Source: CAVBBU01 sp963593765 | GTDB lineage: Bacteria; Bacillota; Clostridia; Lachnospirales; Lachnospiraceae | Length of the DNA: 24,565 bases | Reading direction: 5' to 3' | Assembly (NCBI GenBank): GCA_963593765.1 | Contig: CAVBBU010000020.1 | Span: forward strand, 1-24,565 | Part shown: positions 1 to 7,792 of the stretch, piece by piece | Layout of the letters: every line of letters begins with the position of its first letter | Numbering within the stretch: position 1 is the first letter of the stretch | Made by a program: the position numbers and the translations under genes | Notes under the pieces: model-generated | Database searches by the model: none | The model's input: the letters and a program-made list of their open reading frames with translations, nothing else | What the model was told of the DNA's origin: nothing

Positions 1-34
1 TAATATAAAAGCTTAAAATAGAGATAGAATAAAA

Positions 35-88
35 CCTGCATATATGTGACCAAGCAAAACAACCTGAGTCTTGGCACATATATGCAGG
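35..88 (-). terminator. Rho-independent terminator closing the gene series
   Basis: Bases 35-54 and 70-88 form an inverted repeat of 19 base pairs with one bulged base (A49), around a 15-base loop (55-69). Read on the minus strand, the stem is followed directly by TTTTATT, as expected of an intrinsic terminator; on the plus strand the following bases are not a U-tract. It lies about 105 bases past the stop of the last gene (194). The loop is longer than usual for a terminator. Nothing else in 1-193 looks like a gene; the rest is AT-rich spacer. Confidence 0.75.
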
Positions 89-193
89 CATTTAATATAT
101 TCTTATATATAAAAACAACCATTAAATATCGTCTAATATTATGAAAATACAAATACAGAAAAAAACAATATAAAACAGCTAAAACTCAAGCAT

Positions 194-832
194 TTATTTA
201 GCCTGCATACTCTTCTTTTTGATATCCGTATAGCTAATTATTAGATCCACGCAACCATCTATACCAAGCGGACTACTATTAATGCATAAATCGTAGCTCC
301 TGCAATCGCCCCACTTTTTGCTTGAATAATAATTATAATAGCTAGAGCGCCTTTTATCAGTCTTAACCATTATGTCCTTAGCCTTTGTCGCATCTACAGA
401 ATGGCTAGCCATAAGCCTTTTAATTTTATCCTCTTCATCGCCGCTAACAAATATCTTTATAACATTAGGATTTTCTGCAAGAGCATAGTCTGCACAGCGA
501 CCTACTATAACGCATGACTCTCTATCTGCTAGGTTTTTGATAGCATCAAACTGTGCTAGAAAAATCTTATGGTTAATAGGCATATCAGTATATCCTGCTG
601 TGGTATATCCTAGAGAATATGTATCCATAACAAGCGAATATAAAAAGCTGCTGGTCGGCTTCTCATCATGAGTTTCAAAAAGCTCATGGCAAAGTCCACT
701 TTCCTTTGCTGCAAGTGTTAGAAGCTCCTTATCATAGCATTTGATTCCCAGCTTTTTAGCAAGCTCCTGACCTATCCTTCTTCCTCCACTACCTGATTGC
801 CTTCCTATTGTATATACAATATTATTTGACAT
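194..832 (-). CDS. Cytidylate kinase-like family protein
   Basis: The 212-residue product resembles the cytidylate kinase-like family (PF13189-type P-loop kinases), common in Clostridia and mostly of unproven substrate. The N-terminus has a glycine-rich phosphate loop, GRQSGSGG at about residues 10-17, without the usual GKS/T. The VGRCADY segment and the late DKRRSSYYNYYSSKKWG stretch look like a nucleotide-binding core and lid. I start at the ATG at 832 because GGAAGGAGG lies 8 bases before it; an in-frame ATG at 859 would place that SD inside the gene. The 108-base gap from rluD contains a TATAAT (866-871) with only a weak -35, so it may have its own promoter or be read through from upstream. 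Calling it true CMP kinase (cmk) would be over-reach; nucleotide kinase activity is inferred from the family. Confidence 0.85.
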   Translation of the reverse strand: MSNNIVYTIGRQSGSGGRRIGQELAKKLGIKCYDKELLTLAAKESGLCHELFETHDEKPTSSFLYSLVMDTYSLGYTTAGYTDMPINHKIFLAQFDAIKNLADRESCVIVGRCADYALAENPNVIKIFVSGDEEDKIKRLMASHSVDATKAKDIMVKTDKRRSSYYNYYSSKKWGDCRSYDLCINSSPLGIDGCVDLIISYTDIKKKSMQAK

Positions 833-967
833 ATGTAAGTCCTCCTTCCAAGTATTCATATATTTATTATACTATATTTGCCTTAAAAACGTAAGCATAG
901 CATATATCGCTCTTTTTATTTTTCTTTATATTCAGCTAACAATTTCTTTACTCTAATCATTTTGCTT

Positions 968-1879
968 CTATCGTATTTTATCTAATAGCTCATTAAAATA
1001 ATCGGGAAGCTTAGAATTAAATTCCATATACTCTCCTGTTCTAGGATGCACAAAGCCTATCATAATCGCATGAAGTGCCTGCCCGGTTATAAGGCTGCTT
1101 CCCTTTTTATTTCCATATACATTATCACCTAAAAGCGGATGATGTATGTAGGACATATGAACTCTTATCTGATGCGTTCTTCCTGTCTCAAGCCTACATT
1201 CTATATAATCATAATCTCTAAAGCTTTCAAGTACAGTATAATGCGTAACAGCTCTTTTGCCATTGATAGTATCTACAGCCATTTTCTTTCTGTCATTTTT
1301 ACTTCTGGCTATAGGCGCATCTACGCTGCCACTACTCTCCTTTAAATTGCCGCAAACTATAGCTCTATATCTTCGGTTTATGGTATGCTCCTTTAGCTGC
1401 TCGGCTATGGATTTGTGGGCAATGTCATTTTTACAAACAATTAACAGTCCGCTGGTATCCTTATCTATTCTATGAACTATGCCAGGTCTTAGTATGCCAT
1501 TTATTCCAGATAGGCTATCCTTGCAATGGTACATAAGAGCATTAACAAGTGTTCCTGTAAAATGCCCTGCAGCCGGATGAACAACCATGCCACGAGGCTT
1601 ATTAACTATAAGAAGGTCACTGTCCTCATATACTATATCAAGATGAATGTCCTCGGGCAGAATGGCTAACTCCTTAGGCTCCGGAATAACGCATATTACA
1701 TTATCATCAGTATTAATTTTATAATTGCTTTTTACAGACCTTCCATTAACGGTAACAAGCCCATCCTTTATCAGCCTTTGAATATATGTTCTGGATATAT
1801 CATCCTCTATACATTCGCATAAAAAGCTATCAATCCGAAGGCCATTGTAATTTTCACTTGCAATAATTTCTATATTCAA
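968..1879 (-). CDS. rluD: RluA/RluD-family 23S rRNA pseudouridine synthase
   Basis: This 303-residue enzyme isomerises uridines to pseudouridine in RNA, most probably large-subunit rRNA. An S4 RNA-binding domain occupies about residues 13-60. The RluA-type catalytic domain follows, with the signature HRIDKDTSG at 136-144; Asp139 is the expected catalytic aspartate. GRTHQIRVH near the C-terminus is the conserved second motif. The start is TTG at 1879, preceded by CGGAG six bases upstream. It begins 15 bases after lspA, the neighbour seen in many Firmicutes, so the two are probably co-transcribed. The family is certain; assignment to RluD rather than another RluA paralogue rests on the S4 domain and the lspA context. 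Confidence 0.93.
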   Translation of the reverse strand: MNIEIIASENYNGLRIDSFLCECIEDDISRTYIQRLIKDGLVTVNGRSVKSNYKINTDDNVICVIPEPKELAILPEDIHLDIVYEDSDLLIVNKPRGMVVHPAAGHFTGTLVNALMYHCKDSLSGINGILRPGIVHRIDKDTSGLLIVCKNDIAHKSIAEQLKEHTINRRYRAIVCGNLKESSGSVDAPIARSKNDRKKMAVDTINGKRAVTHYTVLESFRDYDYIECRLETGRTHQIRVHMSYIHHPLLGDNVYGNKKGSSLITGQALHAIMIGFVHPRTGEYMEFNSKLPDYFNELLDKIR

Positions 1880-1894
1880 TATAAGCTCCGATTC

Positions 1895-2398
1895 TTATTT
1901 ATTAAATGAAAGAAAGCCAAACTCCTCCTCCTTATAAACAAAGAAAAAGAGAATGATTAGTGATATTGCAGATAGCGTTACATATATATCTGCAACATTG
2001 AAGACAGGAAAATTAATAGGCATAAAATATATAAAGTCTATCACATAGCTATTAGTAATTCTGTCTATAAGATTACCTACAGCTCCGGCAAAAACAAAGC
2101 TTAAGGCAATTAGTAAAGGTTTGTACCTTACATCACTTGGAAGTCTTAAAATAACATATAATATAGCAAGCATTACAACTATAGTTATAATAAGAAAAAA
2201 GCCTTGCTTTTCCTGCATTATCCCAAAGGCAGCTCCTCTATTTTCTGTATATATAAGCTCTAAAACCTTATCTATAATTACTACAGGATTTTTATCCTTA
2301 AGGTGAGTTTTGGCAAGAAGCTTAGTATATCTATCAAGTGCTATTGCTATAATATTAATAATAGCAAATAGACCTATATTTTGAAATTTATCCCTCAT
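1895..2398 (-). CDS. lspA: Lipoprotein signal peptidase (signal peptidase II)
   Basis: This 167-residue integral membrane aspartyl protease removes the signal peptide from prolipoproteins after the cysteine is lipidated. Four hydrophobic segments are visible. The family motifs are intact: ENRGAAFG, GNLIDRI and FNVADIYVT; the aspartates in the last two are the expected catalytic pair. The start overlaps the end of aroB by 11 bases (shared ATGAGGGATAA), and the only SD-like AGGAG is about 14 bases upstream, so translation probably depends on coupling to aroB. Length is normal for LspA (150-170 residues). Confidence 0.96.
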   Translation of the reverse strand: MRDKFQNIGLFAIINIIAIALDRYTKLLAKTHLKDKNPVVIIDKVLELIYTENRGAAFGIMQEKQGFFLIITIVVMLAILYVILRLPSDVRYKPLLIALSFVFAGAVGNLIDRITNSYVIDFIYFMPINFPVFNVADIYVTLSAISLIILFFFVYKEEEFGFLSFNK

Positions 2399-3473
2399 AA
2401 ATATATTCTAAAGCTCCTCTCATATCCTCAAGATTAACAGCATCACTTACAAATGCATCACCTATAGCCTTAAGCAGTATAAATTTTATATGTCCATCAA
2501 CCATCTTTTTATCATTTTTAGTATCAGAGATAATATTATCTATACTAATTCCCTTGATAGATACCGGAAAATCAAAGCTTACTAGTGCCGACTTTATAGC
2601 CTCATAATCGCTCATCCCTACATATCCCTTTTTGGCAGATATATATATAGCACACAGCATACCAAGTGCAACGCATATGCCATGAGAAAGCCTAAGATTA
2701 TATTCCTTTTCTATTGCATGTCCCAAGGTATGTCCGAAATTAAGTAGCCTTCTTCTTCCCTTTTCAAATGGATCTTCTTCTACAACTGATGCCTTTATAA
2801 TATCACTTTGATATATCATATATTCTAAGCTACCCAGGTCTTTAGCCTTTATATTAGAAGCATTACTAACTATCCATTTATAATAATCTAAGTCAAGAAT
2901 AAGTCCATGCTTAATCACCTCTCCCATTCCGGATATAAATTCACCATCCGGAAGTGAAAGAAGCGTAGATACATTAATATATACTAAGGCTGGCATATAA
3001 AATGCACCAACCATATTTTTATATGAATCAAAATCAACTCCTGTTTTTCCGCCTATACTAGAGTCAACCTGCGCTAGTAGTGAAGTCGGAATTTGAATAA
3101 AGGAAATCCCTCTTAGGTAGGTTGCCGCAGTAAAACCGCATATATCTCCGACAACTCCGCCGCCAAGAGCAATTAAAAGGTCTCCTCTTTCAAAATTATT
3201 TTTAACTAGCGTTTCATATATATCCTTAACTGTATTTAGATTTTTATTTGCTTCACCAGCAGGGATAATGTGTATATATAGTCTTTTGCCGCTAAGGCTA
3301 TCCTTAAGCTCATCCAAAAAAATATCAGCTATATTTGAATCAGTAATTATACATATCTTTTTATTAGAAAAGCCTAGCCTCTCTATACATTCACTAAGCC
3401 TAGAAAAATCCTTTTCTATTAAAATATTATATTTTGGCTTTCCATCATAATTAACTGTAATGCTTTTTGACAT
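2388..3473 (-). CDS. aroB: 3-dehydroquinate synthase
   Basis: This 361-residue NAD-dependent, metal-dependent enzyme converts DAHP to 3-dehydroquinate, the second step of the shikimate pathway. Diagnostic motifs are GGGVVGD (about 104-110, NAD binding), SLLAQVDSSIGGKTGVD (about 131-147), GMGEVIKHG, and NFGHTLGHAIE with metal-ligand histidines and glutamate. Length and motifs indicate a complete enzyme. AAAGGA lies about 8 bases before the ATG. It is separated from sepF by 111 bases holding a hairpin, and its 3' end overlaps lspA, so aroB may open a new transcript with lspA and rluD. A TGGTATATA extended -10-like sequence in the gap fits this, but no good -35 is seen. Confidence 0.97.
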   Translation of the reverse strand: MSKSITVNYDGKPKYNILIEKDFSRLSECIERLGFSNKKICIITDSNIADIFLDELKDSLSGKRLYIHIIPAGEANKNLNTVKDIYETLVKNNFERGDLLIALGGGVVGDICGFTAATYLRGISFIQIPTSLLAQVDSSIGGKTGVDFDSYKNMVGAFYMPALVYINVSTLLSLPDGEFISGMGEVIKHGLILDLDYYKWIVSNASNIKAKDLGSLEYMIYQSDIIKASVVEEDPFEKGRRRLLNFGHTLGHAIEKEYNLRLSHGICVALGMLCAIYISAKKGYVGMSDYEAIKSALVSFDFPVSIKGISIDNIISDTKNDKKMVDGHIKFILLKAIGDAFVSDAVNLEDMRGALEYIYEG

Positions 3474-3520
3474 TTAAAATCCTTTCAAGCTTATATACCA
3501 GTAAGTTCCATATATATGAA

Positions 3521-3572
3521 GTAAACAAAAGCAAACAAGCCGCACTAAGAATATAGCGTGAAATGTTTGCTT
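3521..3572 (-). terminator. Probable intrinsic terminator between sepF and aroB
   Basis: On the minus strand AAGCAAACA (3564-3572) pairs with TGTTTGCTT (3529-3537) in a 9-bp outer stem. A weaker inner stem (around 3541-3547 with 3554-3558) caps it. The U-rich TTTTGTTTAC (3521-3530) follows. The internal mismatch makes it weaker than the hairpin at 35-88, so termination is likely partial. Confidence 0.5.
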
Positions 3573-3584
3573 ATTAGTTAAAGC

Positions 3585-4091
3585 TTATATCCTCATATTA
3601 AACCCAGAGGACTGAAATGTGCCCGATGCAAGCATATCCTGGAAATCTCCAGAAAGGTCTATAGCTGATGGTGTTACGATAAATATATAATTAGATATTT
3701 TTTGAAGCTTACCATCCATACTATAGGTAGCACCTGATGTAAAATCTATAATCCTTTGAGCTATCTCTGTATGTAAGCCTTCCATATTAAGGACAACTGC
3801 CTTGCCTGCAAGCAGGTGGTCTACAATCGCTCTTGAATCCTCAACAGATGTAGGCTTAACCATAGATACTTCCATATTTCTTCTAACAGGTGTAGTATTC
3901 TTTGACCTAGAAAAAAGTCTTGGTCTTGCCTCCTCTACTTCGTCGTCCTCGTCATCATTATCATTTTTATGACTTAAAAAGCTTCTTTTAGGCTTCTCTT
4001 CGTAGTTATCATCTTCATCATAATAATCGTCATCATCTTCAACATCTGAATTTATATGCATGCTATTCATTATGTTTGAAATAAAGCTCAT
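3585..4091 (-). CDS. sepF: Cell division protein SepF
   Basis: SepF is a membrane-bound partner of FtsZ that helps anchor and bundle the Z-ring in Gram-positive bacteria. This 168-residue copy has the expected layout: a short N-terminal amphipathic helix (MSFISNIMNSM) for membrane binding, a linker, and the globular polymerising domain at about 75-150 (KPTSVEDSRAIVDHLLAGKA, then GATYSMDGKLQKISNYIF). The linker is strikingly acidic (runs of Asp and Glu at about 17-32 and 43-54). The start ATG overlaps the yggS stop as ATGA, with AAAGGAG upstream; yggS-sepF is a common Firmicutes pair. The FtsZ-binding core looks complete. Confidence 0.96.
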   Translation of the reverse strand: MSFISNIMNSMHINSDVEDDDDYYDEDDNYEEKPKRSFLSHKNDNDDEDDEVEEARPRLFSRSKNTTPVRRNMEVSMVKPTSVEDSRAIVDHLLAGKAVVLNMEGLHTEIAQRIIDFTSGATYSMDGKLQKISNYIFIVTPSAIDLSGDFQDMLASGTFQSSGFNMRI

Positions 4092-4789
4092 AGTAGCTCC
4101 TTTCCATAGTCTCTGGCACCAAATATACCTGTTCCTACTCTTATATATTTTGCTCCCTCTTCTACAGCTACCTCATAGTCTCCGGTCATACCCATAGACA
4201 GAAAGCACATAGAAACATTATGTATTTTTTTTGCAGCTATGTCAACTGATAATTGTGATAATTTTTGAAATACAGGGCGGTTCTCCTCGGGATTACTAAC
4301 ATCCGGTGCAACTGTCATAAGTCCCTTTATTCTTAGATACTTATACTGCTTAAGTCTTTCACACAGCTTAGGTATCTCATCTATCAAAAATCCGTATTTT
4401 GATTCTTCATTAGCGACATTTATTTCAAGAAGTCCATCAACATACTGATTCTTTTTTGATGCCTCATATTCTATAGTATCTGATAGCTTAATGCTGTCTA
4501 TAGAATGTATTAGTACAGTCTCGCCAAGTATCTGCTTAACCTTATTAGTCTGAAGATGACCTATCATATGCCATCTTATATCTTCCGGAAGTTCCTTTTT
4601 TTTCTTTAAAAGCTCCTTAACCTTATTTTCTCCAAAATCTCTTATGCCTAGATTATATGCTTCTAATATATCAGATGCAGGCTTTGTTTTTGAAACAGCT
4701 ATTAATGTTACATCAGTCGCATCTCTCCCAGACCTTTCGCATGCACTAATTATATTATTTTTAACTATATCAAGATTATCCTTAATCAT
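4088..4789 (-). CDS. yggS: YggS-family PLP homeostasis protein
   Basis: This 233-residue protein is of the YggS/PROSC family (YlmE in B. subtilis), single-domain TIM-barrel proteins that bind pyridoxal phosphate and affect its homeostasis; no catalytic activity is established. The PLP lysine lies in AVSKTKP (Lys34 with my start), and the family motifs GENKVKEL, WHMIGHLQTNK, SMGMTGDYEVAVEEGA and VRVGTGIFG-like IRVGTGIFG are present. A TTG at 4801 could extend the frame, but TTGGAG there is the SD itself (GGAG, 6 bases before the ATG at 4789), so I use 4789. It follows the HlyD-like gene by 12 bases and overlaps sepF by 4. Confidence 0.95.
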   Translation of the reverse strand: MIKDNLDIVKNNIISACERSGRDATDVTLIAVSKTKPASDILEAYNLGIRDFGENKVKELLKKKKELPEDIRWHMIGHLQTNKVKQILGETVLIHSIDSIKLSDTIEYEASKKNQYVDGLLEINVANEESKYGFLIDEIPKLCERLKQYKYLRIKGLMTVAPDVSNPEENRPVFQKLSQLSVDIAAKKIHNVSMCFLSMGMTGDYEVAVEEGAKYIRVGTGIFGARDYGKELL

Positions 4790-4801
4790 ATATTTCTCCA
4801 A

Positions 4802-6199
4802 CTAATTATATATAAACTCGCCCTCGGTAACATTTGAGGCATCAAGCATTATATGGTCATACTCTGCTAAGCCATATTTCATATTTTTCTTTACAGTATA
4901 ATACTCATCATTAGTAGCGATTATATCTATCTGCTTGAACACAGCATAGCCCTTGTTGATATTATATACACCCTTAAGAACTGCTGTACTTCCAACCTGA
5001 TATCTATCTGTACTATTAGGCTTAACTATATAATCTCCAGCCTTGATAGCACTCTCATCTGAGGTATCTATATAATACATACCATCCTTTTGATAATATA
5101 TAGTAACAGGAGTATATACTATGCTAGTTCCCTTTTGATCATAAACCTCTTTATAAAAGCCCTCGTCTATGTCGTCTCCGCCTCGTGTGAGATAGTCCTC
5201 AGGTATAGTATAAAAGGTTTTTTCTGTTATAGCAGACTTTGGAATTTTAAGACCATTTTCCTCGCCATCATCTATCTCGAATTTTAAATATCTGCTATCG
5301 AGATAATCAACCATATATTTATCAAATTCTAAAACGCCAAAGTATGTTCCGTCCTTACCGGGCTGCTGTGAGTAGCTGCCTGTAAGCTTTTTCGAGCTGC
5401 CATCTATCTTGATTGTAAGCTGCTTTTTGTCTGCATATTCTGCCTTTTTATCATCCGGAAGCTCAAATACAAGTGACCAAAGCTCGCTAGTTACAAGCTT
5501 ATATACTGTAGAGCCAGCCTCAACTAGGTCTCCTGATTTAACATATTTGATGCTGTAATTAGAATTATTTAAATCAGCTGCATTTATATCTGCTATGGTA
5601 GCATTTTCATATCCATCTATCTCATATGAAACTACGCCAGTGTCCTCTGAAGCTATCCTTGCATAGGTTATTCCATTAGATGCAAGTAGCTCATCAAGAT
5701 TAGACATAGCATTAGTTCCGGAATATTCCAAAAGCTTAGAATCAAGAGAATATTTATTATCATATAGCCTTATAAAATTAACATCCTTAAAGGACATGGA
5801 ATATGAAGAAAGAAGCTTTTTTAATTCATATATATTATCCTGACTTAGTGTATTAGTCATCTCAGGATTGTCCTCTAAAAAGCTTTTAAGGCTTCCTGTT
5901 TCATCAAGCGAATAAACTCTAGCTCCAACGCTAACTCTCTTGCCTTCTCGAACATAAAAGTTTATATACCCGGAGCTTTGAGCCCTATATTCCTTTTCCT
6001 CGCGAAGAATAATCCCTGTATAGGTGCTGCTTTTTACTATACCGCCCTCAGAAACCTCGTAATATGTAACCTTGTTTCTGCTTAGATAAGAATAAAGCGT
6101 AAAAGCTAAATAAAGACCTAATATAATAAATATAATAGCAGCCAAATTAGGTCTAAAGGGTCGCCTGTATTTTATTATATTGCTTTTCTTTTTTTTCAA
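4802..6199 (-). CDS. HlyD-like membrane-anchored adaptor protein
   Basis: This 465-residue protein has a basic N-terminus and one transmembrane helix at about 18-38, followed by a long extracytoplasmic part. SGYINFYVREGKRVSVGARVYSLD-type sequence at about 75-98 resembles the lipoyl/barrel-sandwich half of HlyD/membrane-fusion proteins, and a second half (VKSGDLVEAGSTVYKLV) completes such a fold. In a Gram-positive cell it would be a wall-side adaptor, but no ABC transporter lies nearby, so the partner is unknown. The start is TTG at 6199, with GGGAGG five bases upstream; a 14-bp hairpin ends at that SD. It precedes yggS and sepF, suggesting, without proof, an envelope or division-related role. 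The fold is moderately certain, the function is not. Confidence 0.8.
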   Translation of the reverse strand: MKKKKSNIIKYRRPFRPNLAAIIFIILGLYLAFTLYSYLSRNKVTYYEVSEGGIVKSSTYTGIILREEKEYRAQSSGYINFYVREGKRVSVGARVYSLDETGSLKSFLEDNPEMTNTLSQDNIYELKKLLSSYSMSFKDVNFIRLYDNKYSLDSKLLEYSGTNAMSNLDELLASNGITYARIASEDTGVVSYEIDGYENATIADINAADLNNSNYSIKYVKSGDLVEAGSTVYKLVTSELWSLVFELPDDKKAEYADKKQLTIKIDGSSKKLTGSYSQQPGKDGTYFGVLEFDKYMVDYLDSRYLKFEIDDGEENGLKIPKSAITEKTFYTIPEDYLTRGGDDIDEGFYKEVYDQKGTSIVYTPVTIYYQKDGMYYIDTSDESAIKAGDYIVKPNSTDRYQVGSTAVLKGVYNINKGYAVFKQIDIIATNDEYYTVKKNMKYGLAEYDHIMLDASNVTEGEFIYN

Positions 6200-6211
6200 T
6201 GCAGCCTCCCA

Positions 6212-6250
6212 AAATTATAGACAGCCTCCATTAGAAGCTGTCTATAATTT
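6212..6250 (-). promoter_or_regulatory. Perfect 14-bp hairpin abutting the HlyD-like gene's RBS
   Basis: AAATTATAGACAGC at 6212-6225 and its exact complement at 6237-6250 enclose an 11-base loop. On the minus strand the stem runs straight into TTTTGGGAGG, the SD of the HlyD-like gene. Only about four U residues follow, so it is at best a weak terminator or attenuator. It may instead stabilise a processed 5' end or control access to the SD. The sequence GGAGGCTG occurs twice here, once across the loop/stem and once at the real SD. Confidence 0.5.
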
Positions 6251-6268
6251 AAGTAAATCAATTCAAGC

Positions 6269-6688
6269 TTATAAAGATATAATAACATCCTTCTTTGCAT
6301 TTTCTGGTAGCTTATCCTCATCCATAGATACACTAAGAATAAATGTAACATTATACTTCTCACCAAGCTTTTCAAGAAGATCTACAGTTGATGTAATATC
6401 CTCTCCCTCAAGACTTGAAAGCTTTAAGAAGCTGTCAAGAAACATATACTCAAGGTCATGATCCTGAGATATAATTCCTGCTACAAAGCCTATAAAACCA
6501 TCTGCTGAAATAATCGGAAACTCACTGCAATTAATAAGACGAATCTTGTTGTTAAGCTCATACATATGTTTAGAGCTCTTATCTAGATATACCACTGAAC
6601 CCTTGGCATCTTTAATACATTCATTAGCTTTATCAAGAAGATATTTGGTCTTGCCCTTTCCTTTTTGACCTGAAATAATCTGAACCAT
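6269..6688 (-). CDS. Small P-loop NTPase-like protein of unknown function
   Basis: I do not recognise a characterised family. The 139-residue protein starts with a short strand and a Walker A loop, SGQKGKGKTK (Gly7-Thr14), and has a hydrophobic strand ending in an aspartate (EYMFLDSF, about residues 79-86) that could serve as Walker B. No DNA-binding or membrane segment is evident. Similar short proteins in Clostridia tend to carry vague automatic labels such as 'PilT-like' or 'ATP-binding', but nothing here supports a pilus role. GGGAGGA lies 7 bases before the ATG, and a candidate promoter sits upstream. It lies between a D,D-carboxypeptidase and an HlyD-like adaptor, hinting only loosely at envelope work. 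Confidence 0.7.
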   Translation of the reverse strand: MVQIISGQKGKGKTKYLLDKANECIKDAKGSVVYLDKSSKHMYELNNKIRLINCSEFPIISADGFIGFVAGIISQDHDLEYMFLDSFLKLSSLEGEDITSTVDLLEKLGEKYNVTFILSVSMDEDKLPENAKKDVIISL

Positions 6689-6714
6689 AAGCTATTCCTC
6701 CCTGAGTATGTTTA

Positions 6715-6744
6715 ATTATATTGATTATAGTTGAAATTCTACAA
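6715..6744 (-). promoter_or_regulatory. Candidate sigma-A promoter for the 6269-6688 gene
   Basis: In the 66-base gap between dacA and the P-loop gene, the minus strand carries a perfect TATAAT (6715-6720) preceded by TTGTAG (6739-6744) with an 18-base spacer. The -35 matches consensus at only three of six bases, and TATAAT arises easily by chance in AT-rich DNA. It would start a transcript about 20 bases before the ATG. Confidence 0.4.
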
Positions 6745-6754
6745 AAAAACAATG

Positions 6755-7792
6755 CTACTGTGGTATTTTTCCAAGTAATATATTCATATTGCTATATAAT
6801 TCGTCTCTTGTTTGCGACTTTAATATAACAGATATGTATTCATCGCTATTATTATCCTTAGATGCAAGCACCAGGCAGCTTCCTGCAGCAAGCGTAGTTC
6901 CTGTTTTACCGCCTATAGCCTCAACTCCATCCGGCTCATCAGCCTCGCCTATTAGATACCTGTTACTATTACTCCATGTCTTACTTACTTCACTTCCATC
7001 AGCCTTAGTATAATTAGCAATATATGTCTTAGTACCTATTATTTCTCTAAACTTACCATATTCCATAGCCTTATGTATGATAAGATATAGGTCATAAGCC
7101 GTTGTATAATGCTCCGAGGCAGTAAGCCCATTTGCATTAACAAAATGTGTATCTGTAGCTCCTATGCTATATGCCTTTTCATTCATCATATCTATAAACT
7201 GGTCAATGCTTCCGCCGCCCAAATATTTTGCTATAGCATTTGCCGCATCATTACCAGATGGCAGCATAAGCCCATATAATAGCTGCTCTAGTGTAAGTCT
7301 ATCTCCTGGCTCAACTCCTGCAAGGCTAGCTCCCTGCTCGGTAATAACAGCCTCCTCGGGAACAGTTATTTCATCAGATAAATTACCATTTTCTATAGCA
7401 ACAAGTGCTGTTAGAAGCTTTGTTGTGCTGGCAGGATTTAGCCTTTCAAAGGCATTTTTAGCAAATATCGCACTTCCGCCATTATATGAGCAAAGAAGTC
7501 CTGCCTCGGCATTAAAGAGGTTATCCTCTGACTGGGTGCTACCCTCTACAGTGCATAAATTATATGCAAATGCATCCAAGGTATTTAATGAGTTCTTGCT
7601 GTCAGATAATATATATGAATTAGCTATATCATATTTTTTATCTAGCCTAGTACTAAGCCTAAAAATGCCAGCTATAGCAACAAGTAAAATAAGCACAGCA
7701 AATAAAAGCCCTAAAGGATTTCCTTTTTTTCTTCTTCGTCTTCTGCTTCTGTTTCCTCTTATCCTACTATAGCGATATCCTGTATCCGTCAT
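6755..7792 (-). CDS. dacA: D-alanyl-D-alanine carboxypeptidase (PBP5-like, S11)
   Basis: This serine-type enzyme trims the terminal D-alanine from peptidoglycan stem peptides. The three active-site motifs are present in order: STTK (Ser122-Lys125), SGN (179-181) and KTG (296-298). The 345-residue chain has a very basic cytoplasmic start (RSRRRRRKK at about 15-23) and a single hydrophobic helix at about 27-47 that looks like a signal anchor. It stops soon after the catalytic domain, so the C-terminal beta domain and amphipathic anchor typical of E. coli PBP5 are missing. The ATG overlaps the mgsA stop as ATGA with GAGAGG upstream, implying coupling. The class is certain; dacA is used in the broad sense. 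Confidence 0.93.
   Translation of the reverse strand: MTDTGYRYSRIRGNRSRRRRRKKGNPLGLLFAVLILLVAIAGIFRLSTRLDKKYDIANSYILSDSKNSLNTLDAFAYNLCTVEGSTQSEDNLFNAEAGLLCSYNGGSAIFAKNAFERLNPASTTKLLTALVAIENGNLSDEITVPEEAVITEQGASLAGVEPGDRLTLEQLLYGLMLPSGNDAANAIAKYLGGGSIDQFIDMMNEKAYSIGATDTHFVNANGLTASEHYTTAYDLYLIIHKAMEYGKFREIIGTKTYIANYTKADGSEVSKTWSNSNRYLIGEADEPDGVEAIGGKTGTTLAAGSCLVLASKDNNSDEYISVILKSQTRDELYSNMNILLGKIPQ

Noticed and set aside
916..960. A 14-codon minus-strand frame (MIRVKKLLAEYKEK) between rluD and the cytidylate-kinase-like gene
   Set aside because: It has no convincing ribosome binding site and is too short to judge. The peptide looks protein-like, but chance is the simpler explanation without conservation data.
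4790..4801. A TTG start for yggS four codons upstream
   Set aside because: The TTGGAG at that spot is the ribosome binding site of the ATG at 4789, which has ideal 6-base spacing.
6721..6760. An intrinsic terminator after the carboxypeptidase gene, suggested by a run of seven T on the minus strand
   Set aside because: The sequence before the T run forms only a 4-5 bp stem with mismatches, so I do not call a terminator.
7164..7772. A 202-codon open frame on the plus strand
   Set aside because: It lies wholly antisense to the carboxypeptidase gene, which has all catalytic motifs. The translation has no recognisable domain and reflects low stop density opposite a real gene.
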